A DNA stretch of 64,000 nt. It comes from Isoetes taiwanensis (Eukaryota; Streptophyta; Lycopodiopsida; Isoetales; Isoetaceae). Position numbers and translations under genes: made by a program. This document shows, one piece after another, positions 35,573 through 47,061 of this stretch. The notes beneath the pieces were generated by a model. It worked only from the letters and a program-made list of their open reading frames with translations. It was not told where the DNA came from and made no database searches. Where the stretch lies: the NCBI GenBank assembly GCA_021234155.1, contig JAJEKV010000005.1:20072089-20136088 (forward strand), given 5' to 3'. Each line of letters begins with the position of its first letter. Within the stretch, counting starts at the first letter, position 1.

Positions 35573-35837
35573 CTAAAATGAAAGTCACGCATCTGCCTTT
35601 TATACTACTGCAACTAAGCACCTCTCCAAGTTCGATAAATTTGCTATGCACATTGCAAGTTCAAGAAAATAGTGCTACAGAAGACTCCGCTTTCTCTAGG
35701 TATGACATACAAATTGGTTCTTTTTTTTCCTTATTCAGTCAATATGATACTTCTGACTATAATCTTATCATAATTTCTCACTAGTGGGTATGAGTAAGAT
35801 GAATACTGCTATCTTATTATTTAAATTTGGTTTGTTA

Positions 35838-36205
35838 TTTTGCTACATATTCTAAACGAGGTGCACCCTGGACTACCACAGTCGTTAGATCCGATGACCC
35901 AGATCATTTGAAATATGAAATACGATTTTGCCTAAGGTTTTGAGGAAATATTGAACCTCTATACGGCTTTGCGTAAGATTTTAGAATATGAAATACGAGG
36001 CTTGAACCTCTACCAAAATAACTCAATGTCCTAATAAGACTACTTTAACCAATGTACCCAGTGAGCTAATGTGATTATTTTCTATCTTGAATCTATGTTT
36101 TTTTTATAACAACCAATTCAATTGTTTTAGGGATATATGGTCTATGGTTTCAGGAATTGTTATTTTTATATCCAAATCAAACCCCCCTGGAACCCTTGTT
36201 ATTTT
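35838..36205 (-). repeat. tRNA-headed (SINE-like) repeat, copy with B and A boxes
   Basis: On the minus strand the head reads CATTAGCTCACTGGG (A-box-like, about 36,057-36,070) and GAGGTTCAAGCCTCG (B box, about 35,996-36,010). It is followed by a body shared with 47,062-47,515 and 47,737-48,085. Upstream sequence to about 36,205 (TATGGTCTATGGTTT... and GGTTCCAGGGGG in complement) is also shared with the 47.1-kb copy, so the unit is longer than its tRNA-like head. Confidence 0.6.
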
Positions 36206-36800
36206 GCTACATATTCTGGGGTTCCGAAAACTTTTTGGATTTTTTTTCCAGGTTGGTTTGTCTAAGGTTTGGGGTTTTTTATTGTCGAAAAAGTTTTCCG
36301 ATAAGCTAAAAATAAGAAACAGAAAATAGGGGTTTCCTATGATTCTCGAGTTAGGGAACTTTCTTTTTGGAGATTGGATTGTAGGTGTGCGACCAGTGCA
36401 ACTGTCGACGGATAGATGGGGATGGTGGCGGGTTGCATACGCTCTAAAAATTCCGATGATGGCAGAGTTGAGTTTTCTTGCTTTGCATGCTCTATTTTGG
36501 TTGCATCCAGAGCTTCTAGAGTCTTTTGTCATGGGTTGCATGCTCCCGATTTTCAGAAGCCTATACTTCGATGTATTCGTCTGTTCGAGGCGCAACTATT
36601 ATTGTCAAGAATCCATCCACTGTTGCATGGACTCACATCGACTCACAGGTTGTAGGTTGGAAATTTCATAACAAGTGGCCATCAAGTTTTTACAACTCAG
36701 GTAAATGTTTAGTAATGTTCAATGCGTTTTGACATTTATCCAGCATGTACTTATGGGTATGAAGCTCTCATTAACGGGGTCCCATGTACTCGCTGCCATT
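36206..36800. other. Helitron interior, no supported gene
   Basis: Overlapping ORFs of about 110 (plus) and 163 codons (minus) exist, but neither has a motif. The plus text ends at a donor-like CTCAG|GTAAAT near 36,700, so a captured exon is possible, though unidentified. Confidence 0.3.
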
Positions 36801-36812
36801 CTTAATATAACA

Positions 36813-37770
36813 TAATAGAATAGAATAGAATTTTTATCATCCACAAAGACCAATTGGCATATGGGACTCAAACAAAAAGAGAGCAGTAAGCGTATTACTA
36901 TCAGGATTAAAGACCCTCGCCCCGAAGGATTTTCGAGGGAAAAACCTTAGCAGTAATAAGTATGTTATACACTGTACAATTGTATAGGACAATTCAATAC
37001 TGTCCTGGAGGACACAACTGAGTCTGTGCATCCATAACCTCTTGGAGGTATGACCCCAACAAGCCCACAGACACCGTATTCAATAACTCATGCAACGGCT
37101 GGCCAATCACTAGTAACCGAACATACCGCGCTTGGATATGGGCAAACGCTAGATAGATCTGGAGGGCATGACGTTCATCTTCAATGGCACTCTGGTGGCA
37201 ACACTGACAAAGGCTCTCCTCCCGTGCTTCCCGAATCCAACACCCAGTCTCAATGCGGAGACGATGTGCACCCATGCGAATGGAAGCTATAAGTCTGCGA
37301 TTCTTCATGGGCAAATGGGTGTACAAGTACTGGTGTGGGCCTCTCGTGAGCCTAGAATTGACTTGCTGTTGATAGTGTGCCAGCTTAATGTGCGACAGAG
37401 CATTTGCATCCCAGAGCTTGTGAAGGAAAGTAGCATCTAGGTACAACTTTAGTGCATTGTGATCCTTCTTTGTCCGTATCTGTAGGCATTTGTTTTCCTG
37501 TACACCCCAACATGAGAAGCACTGAGCTTGCTTGTCCTTCCAGCAGGCTTTGAGGCATTGGGGACCCATTGCTATGGCCAAAGCAAGGTTGGGCAAACGT
37601 GAATCACCCATAGCGACCACCTTCTGGAACAGCCCGTTGAAGGGGTAGAAAATTTGTTTCCTGGAGTAGGATCTGGTATGGAACTGTGGACTTTACCCCA
37701 AGGGCTCGTGCCAAGAAGGCTTTCTGCATCCAGAGAAGACATGTAAAGCGATTTATCAAATTTGAGAATA
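36813..37770 (-). pseudogene. LINE F: 5'-truncated relic with (TCTAT)n tail
   Basis: Minus strand: FLARALGVKSTVPYQILLQE (about 37,640-37,730, after frame correction) parallels LINE A FLHSELGVKTQTPYEMIL. Then come a long open frame (37,620-36,994) with MGAHRLRIETGCW and CQCC...IEDERHALQ, the zinc-binding C terminus of the A/B family. The 3' end carries ATAGA repeats (plus, 36,813-36,830) next to ATTTTTATCATCCACAAAG, the family's terminal text. It starts after the RT, so it is 5'-truncated, as is usual for aborted LINE insertions. Confidence 0.78.
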
Positions 37771-37929
37771 TGCATTGATTTGCATACTATTTAGCTGTTC
37801 AAATCATTGATTTGTCGACACTCAATAAATGAGACAAAAATTAGTTGGTAGTGCTCTCCATCAAGAATTTAAATAGGGATATATTCCAAATCTTTGTATA
37901 AAGGACTGGGGTGAGTGATGTCAGTAATT

Positions 37930-38265
37930 GTTGGAACAAAAAATTCTTGCGATTCAGCTAACAATATTATTTTCATGTTTTAGCAGGCAGGAAGCTTCAC
38001 AAGTGCACTGCATACACCATCATCTACTTTGGAACTGCATCTAACTCAATGTAGACCCCTTGCTCTAAGCAACAATTGTATCTCTACATATTAAATGGAA
38101 CCGATAATTCTCACGATTCAGCTAACAGTATTATTTTCCATGTTCTAGGAAAAGCTTTACAAATGCACTCATACACTGTTATCTACTTTGGTACTGCACC
38201 TAACTCAGCAAGAACCTTGCTGTAAGTAGCAATTATATCTCTACGTATTGAATGGGCAATAATGT
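37930..38265. repeat. ~165-bp tandem duplication
   Basis: Two adjacent diverged copies share CGATTCAGCTAACA(A/G)TATTATTTTC, ATCTACTTTGG(A/T)ACTGCA and ATCTCTAC(A/G)TATT. Non-coding, within the Helitron. Confidence 0.75.
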
Positions 38266-38463
38266 CCCCGTCTTGATATTTAAAGCATGATTAACCAAAA
38301 GTGGAAGAAACAAACCTGGAGTTTTGTATTAGTTTTGCAAGCCACTATACAAGTAGCCTCATCTAGGAGTTACAATTTCACACTCTATAGGTCAAGGATA
38401 ATTATCAAGCTATTTTTATGGTTTCTCCATCGTTCTTTACCATTACGAAAGTTCCCATGATCT

Positions 38464-39025
38464 GAGGAAATTACTAGCTGTTGGCATCTAGAGACATTTC
38501 ATCTCCTTCATTGGGCATCTAGAGGGGTTTGTAGGTTGATCAGAAACTCACATAAGATCTAAGCCCTAGCAGTGATCAGACATCCAAAATTGGTGAAGAT
38601 ATTTCAAATAATGTTTCTTCTTATTTTTCTATTAAAAATACTGAAGAGCTATGAGACATTTGGGATAACTTTGGATAACATTTTTTTTTTTTACTCTTCT
38701 ACCAAAAGTTATTGAAAGGTTAACAGTTGGAATTGTGACTTTTGATGGTTACATTGAGCATTGCGCTAGCATTACATGTTAATCTGTTGGCATGCATCTT
38801 CTTTATTAGCATCTAGGGACATTTCATCTCCTTCATTGGGCACCTAGAGGGGTTTATAGGTTGATCAGAAACTTGCATAAGGTCTAAGCCCATTAGCAGT
38901 GATCGGACTTCTAAAATTGGTGAAGATATTTCAAATAATGTTTCTTCTTACCTTTCTACTAAAAATACTGAAGAGCTATGAGACATTTCTGATACATTTT
39001 TTATTTTACTCTTCTACTAAAAGTG
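38464..39025. repeat. ~240-bp near-tandem duplication
   Basis: The copies at about 38,484-38,710 and 38,808-39,025 share GACATTTCATCTCCTTCATT, AGAGGGGTTT(G/A)TAGGTTGAT and AAATACTGAAGAGCTATGAG. They are separated by roughly 100 bp and show little divergence. Within the Helitron. Confidence 0.8.
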
Positions 39026-40040
39026 GCATGTAATTGATGAGTTTATAAATTATTTCGATTAGTTAAGTGCCGCACGGATGTTTTTGATTGCCATATTAAG
39101 AATGGGAGAGGCGCAAGGATCCATTAATTTCCTTACTAGAGTTTTGCATGAAGATGAACACCAAGTGGTACGCGCTCTTCCATCGTACCACAAAATGCAA
39201 TATTAAATGTGCATGTAATGTGGCACTTAAAGCATGCATAATGGCATCAGAACCATATTAAATGAAGGATTATACTGCATACAATGTGGCACTTAATGCA
39301 TATGCAGTGTCATGAGAACCTCATTACAGGACTTTAGTTGGACATTATGTGAGGCACAAATGGCGCACCTTGGAAATCAACAGTTGGAGTTTGTCTTTAA
39401 GATTTGATGTCTGTTCAGATTTAGAATCCATGCTGATAATATTTATGCAGATGATTATACCCAACCAAACAAGAAGTACAACAGAGATGGTTGTGTTGAG
39501 AAGGGCAGAATTAGAAATGGATAAGACAAACATATGGAATTGCTGATGGGAAAATGCATTTGGCTTTTGAGGTCCTAATGTAATTCGTTCCAAACCTGCA
39601 GATACCTCACATGGTGAGTGCATAGATAACACCTAGATGCACATTGTGCCCATGTTGGATAAAGTACTTCATTATTGGTTGTTAATATTAATTGGAGATT
39701 ACTACAGTGTGCCATTATACATTATTGGTATCTACTTAGGACAAACTTTATGCCTGCAAATACAGTCAATCATGAATTAATAAATTGTGACTAAGTTATA
39801 GAGTACATTCAATGTTGTTTGATGTCCACACCAGCTTATGTGTTTGACATTGCGTGCAGTGCAGTAGGACATAATATACTGGCGCTTATATGTCTGATCC
39901 ATTAAACTGTATTTGTAAGTATATCCAACCTCTTGCATCAACTAAATTGTTGTCTGCTTAACGTGCATATAAATGGGCCTCCAAGGTTCCTACTTTGTTT
40001 GTTGAATTTTGCTATCAAAATGTTAAAATTCCATGAATAA
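39026..40040. other. Helitron interior, no supported gene
   Basis: A/T-rich. Repeated (AATGTGGCACTTAA) text at about 39,218 and 39,288 is a small local duplication. No coding evidence. Confidence 0.3.
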
Positions 40041-40041
40041 G

Positions 40042-40480
40042 AAGATAAGATAAGATAAGATAAGATAAGATGGATTTTTACGTCCACGGGAACCCAACTG
40101 GTTATGGGACGTCATATGCAAGGGCAACAGCCCATCTAAGACCTAGGGACTAGGCCCCATCACCAAACACAATAACCAAATATTAAAAGACTACCAAGAA
40201 GAAGATATTCTAATGCTAGTGGTAATTTTGTGCTTCTAAAATTATCTAGACAAAGCCAATCCACGGATTGGAAGGTAACCTAACTAGAAGTGGAAGTTGC
40301 AGTTTGATCTTGACGTACTCATCCATTTGCATGGAGAAGGGATTGAGAGGATTGTGTATGTTGTATATCAACCATGCACATGTATTTTTTCTTAGTTTCA
40401 ACATCATTTTATTTAGCATAATTTGGTAGAAATATTCAGAATTATTTATTAACCCTGGGTTGCTCATTATATCGAGCATA
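40042..40480 (-). mobile_element. LINE G: 3' fragment with (ATCTT)n tail
   Basis: Six AAGAT units (plus strand, 40,042-40,071) precede GGATTTTTACGTCCACGGG and TTATGGGACGTCAT, the best-kept version of the 3'-terminal text shared with LINEs A, C and F. The adjacent 350 bp presumably is 3' UTR; no protein motif remains. Orientation is minus like the others. Confidence 0.6.
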
Positions 40481-40989
40481 TCTGCTTAATCCTGATGTAC
40501 ATCTATTGTTTGTGCTTTGAGAAGATGATACGATAGTTATAAACAAACCAAATCTTCAATCAAAGTTTAGCCTATACCCAACTCCAAAGACCTCTGCATG
40601 ATGGGTATGTTCAATCTATGTTTCAACAGAATTTGGTTTTCTTTCTGCTGGACAAAGCTTATACCATCATTTGAGTATAATATCTTCACAGTCCTCAAGT
40701 TTTATGGAGTTTTTGTTTTGTAGAATTCTATCCTTCGAGTCGAGCACTTGGGTACTCAGTGAACTGTAAAGTATTGATACAACGACATTGCATTTCCACA
40801 AATTCCAAGTTAGAATGGACTGTAACATTTCCTCACTCATTTTTTTTCTAATCTACATCAGGACAACTCAAGCTCCAAGTCTTTTAATGTGTAAGGAAGC
40901 TATGTATGTCGCATGCACGTTTCCATAGTTAGTGCTCTCTTATTCACTGATGTATTCTATTGCTTCTCATTGGCATAGAAATTTCTCTT

Positions 40990-41096
40990 AAATAGAGATT
41001 TAAAAGGCTGCCATAAAGTTGAAAGCCCCTTTTGAAAAGAGCATAGGTTGCCGCCATAAAGTTGAAGGCCCCTTTTGAAAAGAGTATAGAAAAACC
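40990..41096. repeat. ~50-bp tandem duplication
   Basis: GCCATAAAGTTGAA(A/G)GCCCC and TTTTGAAAAGAG occur twice in succession at about 41,011 and 41,055. Confidence 0.85.
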
Positions 41097-42076
41097 TACT
41101 CTGCCTAGAATAATCTGTATTGTGGTGTTTTTGCATCAAAGACCAGCATGCCAAAGTGGTGGTTAAAGCATCTGGGATTTTTCACTTGACAACATTAGTT
41201 ACTATTTCTTTCGATGTAACAAAGAGTCCGTACATAAATGCTTCCAACGTGGATATGAGACCCTTTGCTAATTAATCTCTTAGCATTTGATACAATCTAT
41301 CAATCCTTTGGCATGACAATATGAAGTTATAACTCAGGCCAAAAGCAAGCTTACAATGTGGATGTTGATGTGAACATATGCCTATCAAAATTTGTACGTT
41401 GTAACGATATAGCAGCTTCATCTCTTAACAATAGCCATAGCTCTACATAATGCACAAGAAGTACCGTTTTGCTAAAATATAATGCTTTAAACATTCATGC
41501 TAAATAAGTAATCATATATTGATTTTTATTTATCTATTATTAGCATGTTTTCCTTTGTTCTCTAGACTATCTTGGGAATCTCTAGATTGATAGCTGGGTA
41601 TCAAATTAGGGAATTAATCAATCACAAATCTACCATTATCGAGGCTTGCTTATAGCTTGCTGCTTGCTACGCATGCAATGAGTTGTCTAGATTATGCATA
41701 TACATGCATCCATGAGTTGTGTAGATTACGCATATACATGCAATGGGATGTCCTGCAATACAATATTTCTACAAGTACAATATCTTCTTTGAACCTCAAG
41801 ATAGTGCCACCTTTAAATATTAACTAAATTTGATACCATTGGCATCCATTCTCTCTCTCAAGCACTCAGCCGTTCAAGACTTTGTTTTCCATAGGGCTTA
41901 AATTAAAAAAAAAAAAAAGAAGCCCATTGTTATTCAATACATAAATTCATAAACTCATTTGTGCCATCTACAAATGCATTCATTCAATTAATTGACATTA
42001 AGCATTAACATCTTTGCTAATGTATTGTAAATACATCTATGGCTTCATCATTTCGTACAATATAATTGTACCTATG
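41097..42076. other. Helitron 3' portion, no gene
   Basis: A/T-rich. Small local duplication with GCATATACATGCA at about 41,696 and 41,730; an A run at about 41,909. No coding evidence. Confidence 0.3.
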
Positions 42077-42103
42077 CACGGCAATGCCGAGCACCATTAC
42101 TAG

Positions 42104-43515
42104 TTATTATAAATCTTCAATTCATTCAAGTATTGAAGCAGAGTCTCGATTACTAGTTAATAAGTGATTTTCTTTTAGATTTCAATACCAAGACGGGGGG
42201 CACATCTACTGCAACTATTCCTTCATTGAGCATAAATACCTTCTTGACTAGCAAGGATAATTTGTTGGCAGTCTCAACATAAGTTGATCCGATCATTATA
42301 TTGATCTCTTTGGCTAATGCTTCTCTTACAAGTTAAATTATGCACCAATACATCATCTACAGTTGCATATGTTTTGGCCTAGAAATTGATTATATCTCTC
42401 ACTGATGCACCAAAGACAACTAGAACTTTTCTAGAGCTTTTGCTCGTGAAGGAAGTAGCTCACCACTCAACCAGATCTTTCTGAGCTAAGAAATTGGCAC
42501 TTCAATGTAAACCAATATGAAAATTTGCACAATACAAATATACAAAAGTAGAAAATCTCTTTGCCTTAAAAAAGGGCCATTTTAAATTGTAATAGACTTT
42601 GGCCTTGCCAAAGCTACAGACAATCATTCTGCCTCTACTTTTAGAGTTCCATACCCCACTTTAGTGCTAATAACTTTGGTTCTTTTAAGATGCTCTCAAG
42701 ATCAGAGATAATGCTTGTTCTGAAATGCAACAAAGTTTTATCTTTCAGGCCCATATGATGGCCCCCTTCTGAAATAGGGCCTCAAATCCTAAACTTATGG
42801 ACTTTTTTCGAAGTCCAGAGGGCAAAAGTGAGACTTGAATTTATTGCAGGTTGTTTAGGCATAGTCCAAAAGTTAGAGAGCCATAGGCGCCATCGTTGGA
42901 GGTCATCTCGAGCTCAGATTTATTGGCTCAACTAGTAGATTAGCGCAACTTTATGTACGTTACCTTAATAAGTATAGTACAATTATTACTTTAAACAATT
43001 ACAAAAATTGAATTTGAAGTAATTTAAAATTAAGAGGCATGAACATGTATTAGTACCTTAAGTATGTATGGTACCTATACCATAAAAGGCGTACTCAACA
43101 GCACTGCACTTTATTGATTTATAAAATTTTATTTCTTCAAGAATTTTTAATTGCATGTTGCCCCCATAAGTTATTACCTCTAGATTCATACCTCCCCTTT
43201 TCATCCTAAAGACCATGAGAGTAATTTCTTCTTTTATACGGATTTTAGAACCAGTTACAAGGGTCACCAAATGACCATGGTTTTTAGAGGTCATCTCCCT
43301 TCTTGAAACCCGCTTCCAGATTCACTCGGTGACCATGATTTTCATATGTCTAACATTTGGAAATGGCCTACTTGCCATCTTTGATGCAAATCTAGAACTT
43401 TATAGTTTATGTACCTTACCTCTTGTTTAGACTCTACTTCTCCTTCCATACCCACGAAGTTGGAGTCAAAGGACTTTGCTACACGTACTCTTCACTCTTT
43501 CAAGTGGCAACAAGT
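42104..43515. repeat. ~1.8-kb dispersed repeat, copy 2 (right part)
   Basis: Diverged counterpart of 33,314-35,095, starting exactly after the Helitron's CTAG. Its left part is 35,702-35,811. It lacks the ~455-bp segment of copy 1 and has a small extra A/T-rich stretch near 42,970-43,030. No coding frame. Confidence 0.78.
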
Positions 43516-43521
43516 AATGCC

Positions 43522-45460
43522 TTTTTCTTTTTTTTTTTGAAGGATGACAGACATATTCATGACTAAATCGTGAAAATAATTACATAGGTCTGAGGTACGT
43601 GTTAAAAACCTAGAGGAAAAAATAGTTCCTCTATGCAAAGCTATTGGAAGCCTCAGATGATCTATGTGAAAAATAAACCTCACATTTTAAATCACCAATA
43701 TGAACAGCTGGAGCTTATTTCTGTCGTGCTCCCTTCTTAAGTGAAACTTACGTCTAACCATGATTATGACCGTTAACTTGCCCAATGCACGAGGCAAGCC
43801 AACTGCATTGAAGAAGAAAAAATGGTTTCAGAAGAAGCTGGTAGAGCTTCCATCTGTGCACAATGAGATTCCTCTATAGCGTGTGATGCCTCAACCACTA
43901 TACTAGGTGCTACATTGTCTTGCACAAACGATGTGGTCACAGGAGTAATAAATGGGACGATAGCACATGATACCTTAGGTAAACAACGACATCGGCATTG
44001 ACGAAGCCTTAGGTAAAGAGGACACAAGAAGAGATACCAAGATCGGGAGAAAACTCACCGAAGGAGAGAAAAGGAAGGTATAAATAATGAGAACTAGAGA
44101 CTAAAGTTGAAATTATATTGTGCCTGAAAACAAAGAAACAAGTGAAGGGATAATAGTGGAAGATGTAGTAGGTGGAGTTCTAGGGACTGAATAGCAGAAG
44201 TTGGAAACGAATAAGATAGTAGAAGATGGGAGGACTAGCAAATAAAGATGTGCGAATTTCTGGTAACATGGATGCAAGTTCTGGACTATTTAACAAAGTC
44301 AAAATTAACTTCTTGTAGTATGCCATTTTTTACCACCACACTGTCTAGGATATAGTGGTCAATTGGAATTGAAAATGTGCATGCCCAACTCATTTGCAAT
44401 AGAGATTAAGAATTCATGGACCAACATATCACTGGTAAATCAGCGAGAGAGAACCTACACGGCGTTTTAAGAGCTAAAACTATACCTGGAGATAAACCAA
44501 GAGTATAGTATTGATAAACGAGAAAACTAATGCCCATAGGATCTATTCCACAAGAGAGTAATTTCTTCAACATCCGCAGTATTAAACATGATCCAAAATA
44601 CATTCTTACCCAGCTTCTTCAAAGATTCATAAGCACGCAAACTAGGACGTGAGAGATGATACGAAAGCCATTGCACATGAGACTTATGATTCATCTCAAC
44701 TAGGAGCATCACTGAGGCTGTGATATAAGAACTACAAATTGTCTGGTGAAATACATTATCTGGTGGAAGATCTAAACCAAGTTGGTGTTCTTTGCCTTAA
44801 GCACCTCTAAAATCAAAGAAAACTCTTCCTTACTTGTAAAAGATAAAATTTCAAGTGCATCATCAATCCATGCTAGCCATGTAAAACAAGAAGTATCTTT
44901 ACGAATCCAATCAGAGAAAGATGGAAGACCCTTTATATAGAATTTGAACCTTTCCAAGCTCGAAGAGCATCAGACCTGGAAAAAACCATCTTGAAAGTAG
45001 TGGGCCTATCAGATGAGATTTTCTTGGCTTCCATTAGAAGGGCTAATGTGACTTGAAGATTTCTCTAAAGGTGGAAAACTTTGGAGAAGAATCATCATCT
45101 TGCAGAGCCAAAGAATTAACATAAACAGAGGGAAACGTCTGTGAAACTCATCTAATTCACTTTTGAGACATAATATAGATCTCCACAGGCTTCCTATACT
45201 TGCCATTTTATACTGATGTGCCCTCAAATTCATGCAATCTACACACATCACAGGTGCAAGTGCAATTCTTTGGATGTTTGGTCCTCATCCCATTGATTCT
45301 ATCCACTAGGATTTGCATCCTTACATGTTGAATGCAACAACAACTATTGAAGTCCTATCAATTTCACACCTAACCAAGTTCTTGCTTCTTAAATGCTCAA
45401 AGACGAATCTTAATTCCTGGATGTTGGTCTTTGGACCACTTGAACAATAGCATCTGCGTG
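43522..45460 (-). pseudogene. LINE relic with poly(A) tail and ORF1-like remnants
   Basis: A T run at 43,522-43,542 followed by GAAGGATGACAGACATATTC looks like an L1 poly(A) tail on the minus strand. Further upstream on that strand are short blocks, including SYHLSRPSLRAYESLKKLG, NTADVEEITLLWNRS and, after breaks, ISIANELGM. They recall the ORF1 (DUF4283-like) region of plant L1 elements. No RT motif was found, so most of ORF2 would have been lost. The assignment rests mainly on the tail and weak blocks. Confidence 0.4.
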
Positions 45461-45479
45461 AAATGAACACTAAATTGTT

Positions 45480-46190
45480 ATGATGTGTATGCACATACAC
45501 CACACCACACATATCATATCCAACAGACTGAGCACCTTAGTGCAGTCTACATATCATATACACCACACCATACCACACCATGCACTATACCATGCCCCAC
45601 ACACAGACTAAGCACCTTAGTGTTGTGTACATACCATATACCACACCACACCACACCATGCACCACACACATCATACCCACCAAATTGACTACACTAAAC
45701 TCATGTCGCACCACGCACCACACATCATAAAGCATGTATTATATACCACACACTATGCACCCGATAACATACAACACCACCACATATACTACACGCATAC
45801 ACCATATGTGTGGTAGTACCAGGAGATGGTGGGGGGGTGGTGAAGTGGTGGGTGTGATGGTGGGGGGTGGTGGGAGGTGAGGGGGTGGTGCGAAGGTGGT
45901 GAGTAGGCGATGGTGAATGGTGGGTGAAATGTGGTGGTGGTAAAAAATGTGAATGTGATGGTGATGAGGGTATAGCATTTTGGGGAAGGGGAGTGGGTAG
46001 ATAGTGTAGGTGGTGGTAAATGTGGATGGTGGCATTAAGGGACAGGGGGTATAAATAAAATAATGAATCTACACACAACATACATTGAACATCACACCCA
46101 CATACTATCTACTATCTATTGAACATGCACAAGCCCACATGACATCATGAATATTACGCACCCCACACCACACATCACGTCACTTTCCTA
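45480..46190. repeat. Strand-asymmetric CA-rich then GGT-rich block
   Basis: 45,480-45,800 is made of CACCACAC/CATACCACA-type text on the plus strand. 45,805-46,040 switches to GGTGGTG/GGGGTGGTG text, and CACACCCACAT text follows. The two strands therefore carry complementary low-complexity sequence that could fold back. His/Pro-rich and Val/Cys-rich ORFs over it are artefacts. (TACACCATA)-like text recurs at 47.6-47.7 kb. Confidence 0.8.
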
Positions 46191-46368
46191 TCAAATATGG
46201 TCTGTCATAAACATTCTATAAATCATACCTTCATAAGAATTCTAAAAAGCGTACCTTAGTCTAACTTAAAAAGATTTAGTCCTTTACTATTCACTAAATC
46301 ATATCCCTGCACTAGTTTTTCTGCATTTCTTCTGTTCCGAGTTAATATTCTGGCAGCAATAGCTAGAG

Positions 46369-46827
46369 ATGTTCAGGGCTGATAGTGGAGTTGCTAGAGC
46401 TGACAAGGAGGGTCTGAGGTGGGCTCTAACCAATGTCCGTAACAGGTCTCCGAAGGTAGATATGCCAAAGGCTACCTTCTTTGCAGATTTTGAAGCCATG
46501 TTGCCTTTGTACAACAGAATAGATGTAACACCAGAAATGGCTATTTGGGAGTAGGAGAATGGGGCCAGAATGACAAAATAAGAGCTGAATGACAAGATCT
46601 TTGATCTTATGATGCATGCAACTACAAAACTAGGAATAGAACGAGTTAATAAACACTTCAGAATTTTGAATCAACAGTAGTGTGACATGTTGGCAGGGAT
46701 GGTTGCACATTGTGAGGGAATGCAGGAAGCTATGGCAAGCTACATTCTATGCACTTCTGGTATGACAGCACAAAGCTTGGATGATTTAGTGAAAAAAAAC
46801 TATTATCTTGGATGCACCACCACTTGA
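46369..46827 (+). pseudogene. Unknown ORF with three in-frame stops
   Basis: One plus frame of 152 codons runs from ATG 46,369 to TGA 46,825-46,827. It has stops at 46,552 (TAG), 46,579 (TAA) and 46,678 (TAG) but no frameshift. The residues look protein-like: KATFFADFEAMLPLYNRIDV, ELNDKIFDLMMHATTKLGIE, DMLAGMVAHCEGMQEAM. Each stop could be a C-to-T change in CAA or CAG. I do not recognise the family; charge and helix pattern suggest a coiled-coil or transposon-encoded structural protein. Confidence 0.45.
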
Positions 46828-47061
46828 ATCAGTATTGCCAGCTTCTCCTACTACTCAATGAAATGTATGGGTAAAAAAATTCTAGTTTATTCTAGTGTGT
46901 ACAGAGTCAGAGCTTTGGAAAAAATAAATTTTGTAATATAGTACTTTCTTAATATATTATAAATATTATTGGACAGAGAATGTATACTTTGAGTCGATAT
47001 ATGTCAATGAATGAAACTTTTAAGATCAATTACTCTGTCATTTTCAAATATGTAGCACAAT

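Larger units (their letters stand above)
35812..42103 (+). mobile_element. 6.3-kb Helitron with intact ends, non-autonomous
   Basis: The left end is TCTTATTATTTAAAT directly after an A (35,811). The right end has the hairpin GCACGGCAATGCCGAGC (42,077-42,093), then CCATTA and CTAG (42,100-42,103), followed by T. These are Helitron hallmarks: 5' TC, a 3' hairpin about 10 nt before CTRR, insertion between A and T, no target duplication. Removing it rejoins CTGCTA and TTATTATAAATC, which matches the uninterrupted repeat copy at 33,308-33,325. Inside are a tRNA-headed repeat, 3' parts of two LINEs and local tandem duplications. No Rep or helicase motif was found, so it is non-autonomous, perhaps enlarged by later insertions. 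Confidence 0.8.

Noticed and set aside
36104-36595. 163-codon minus ORF
   Set aside because: It covers part of the tRNA-headed repeat and unrelated sequence, has no motif, and competes with plus ORFs of equal quality.
33200-43515. LTR pair of a retrotransposon
   Set aside because: The two ~1.8-kb direct repeats lack TG...CA ends, and the DNA between them has no gag-pol, primer-binding site or polypurine tract. The second copy is split by a Helitron, which explains the distance.
45485-46081. His/Thr/Pro-rich ORFs on both strands
   Set aside because: Low-complexity CA/GT DNA is open in several frames on both strands; no gene evidence.
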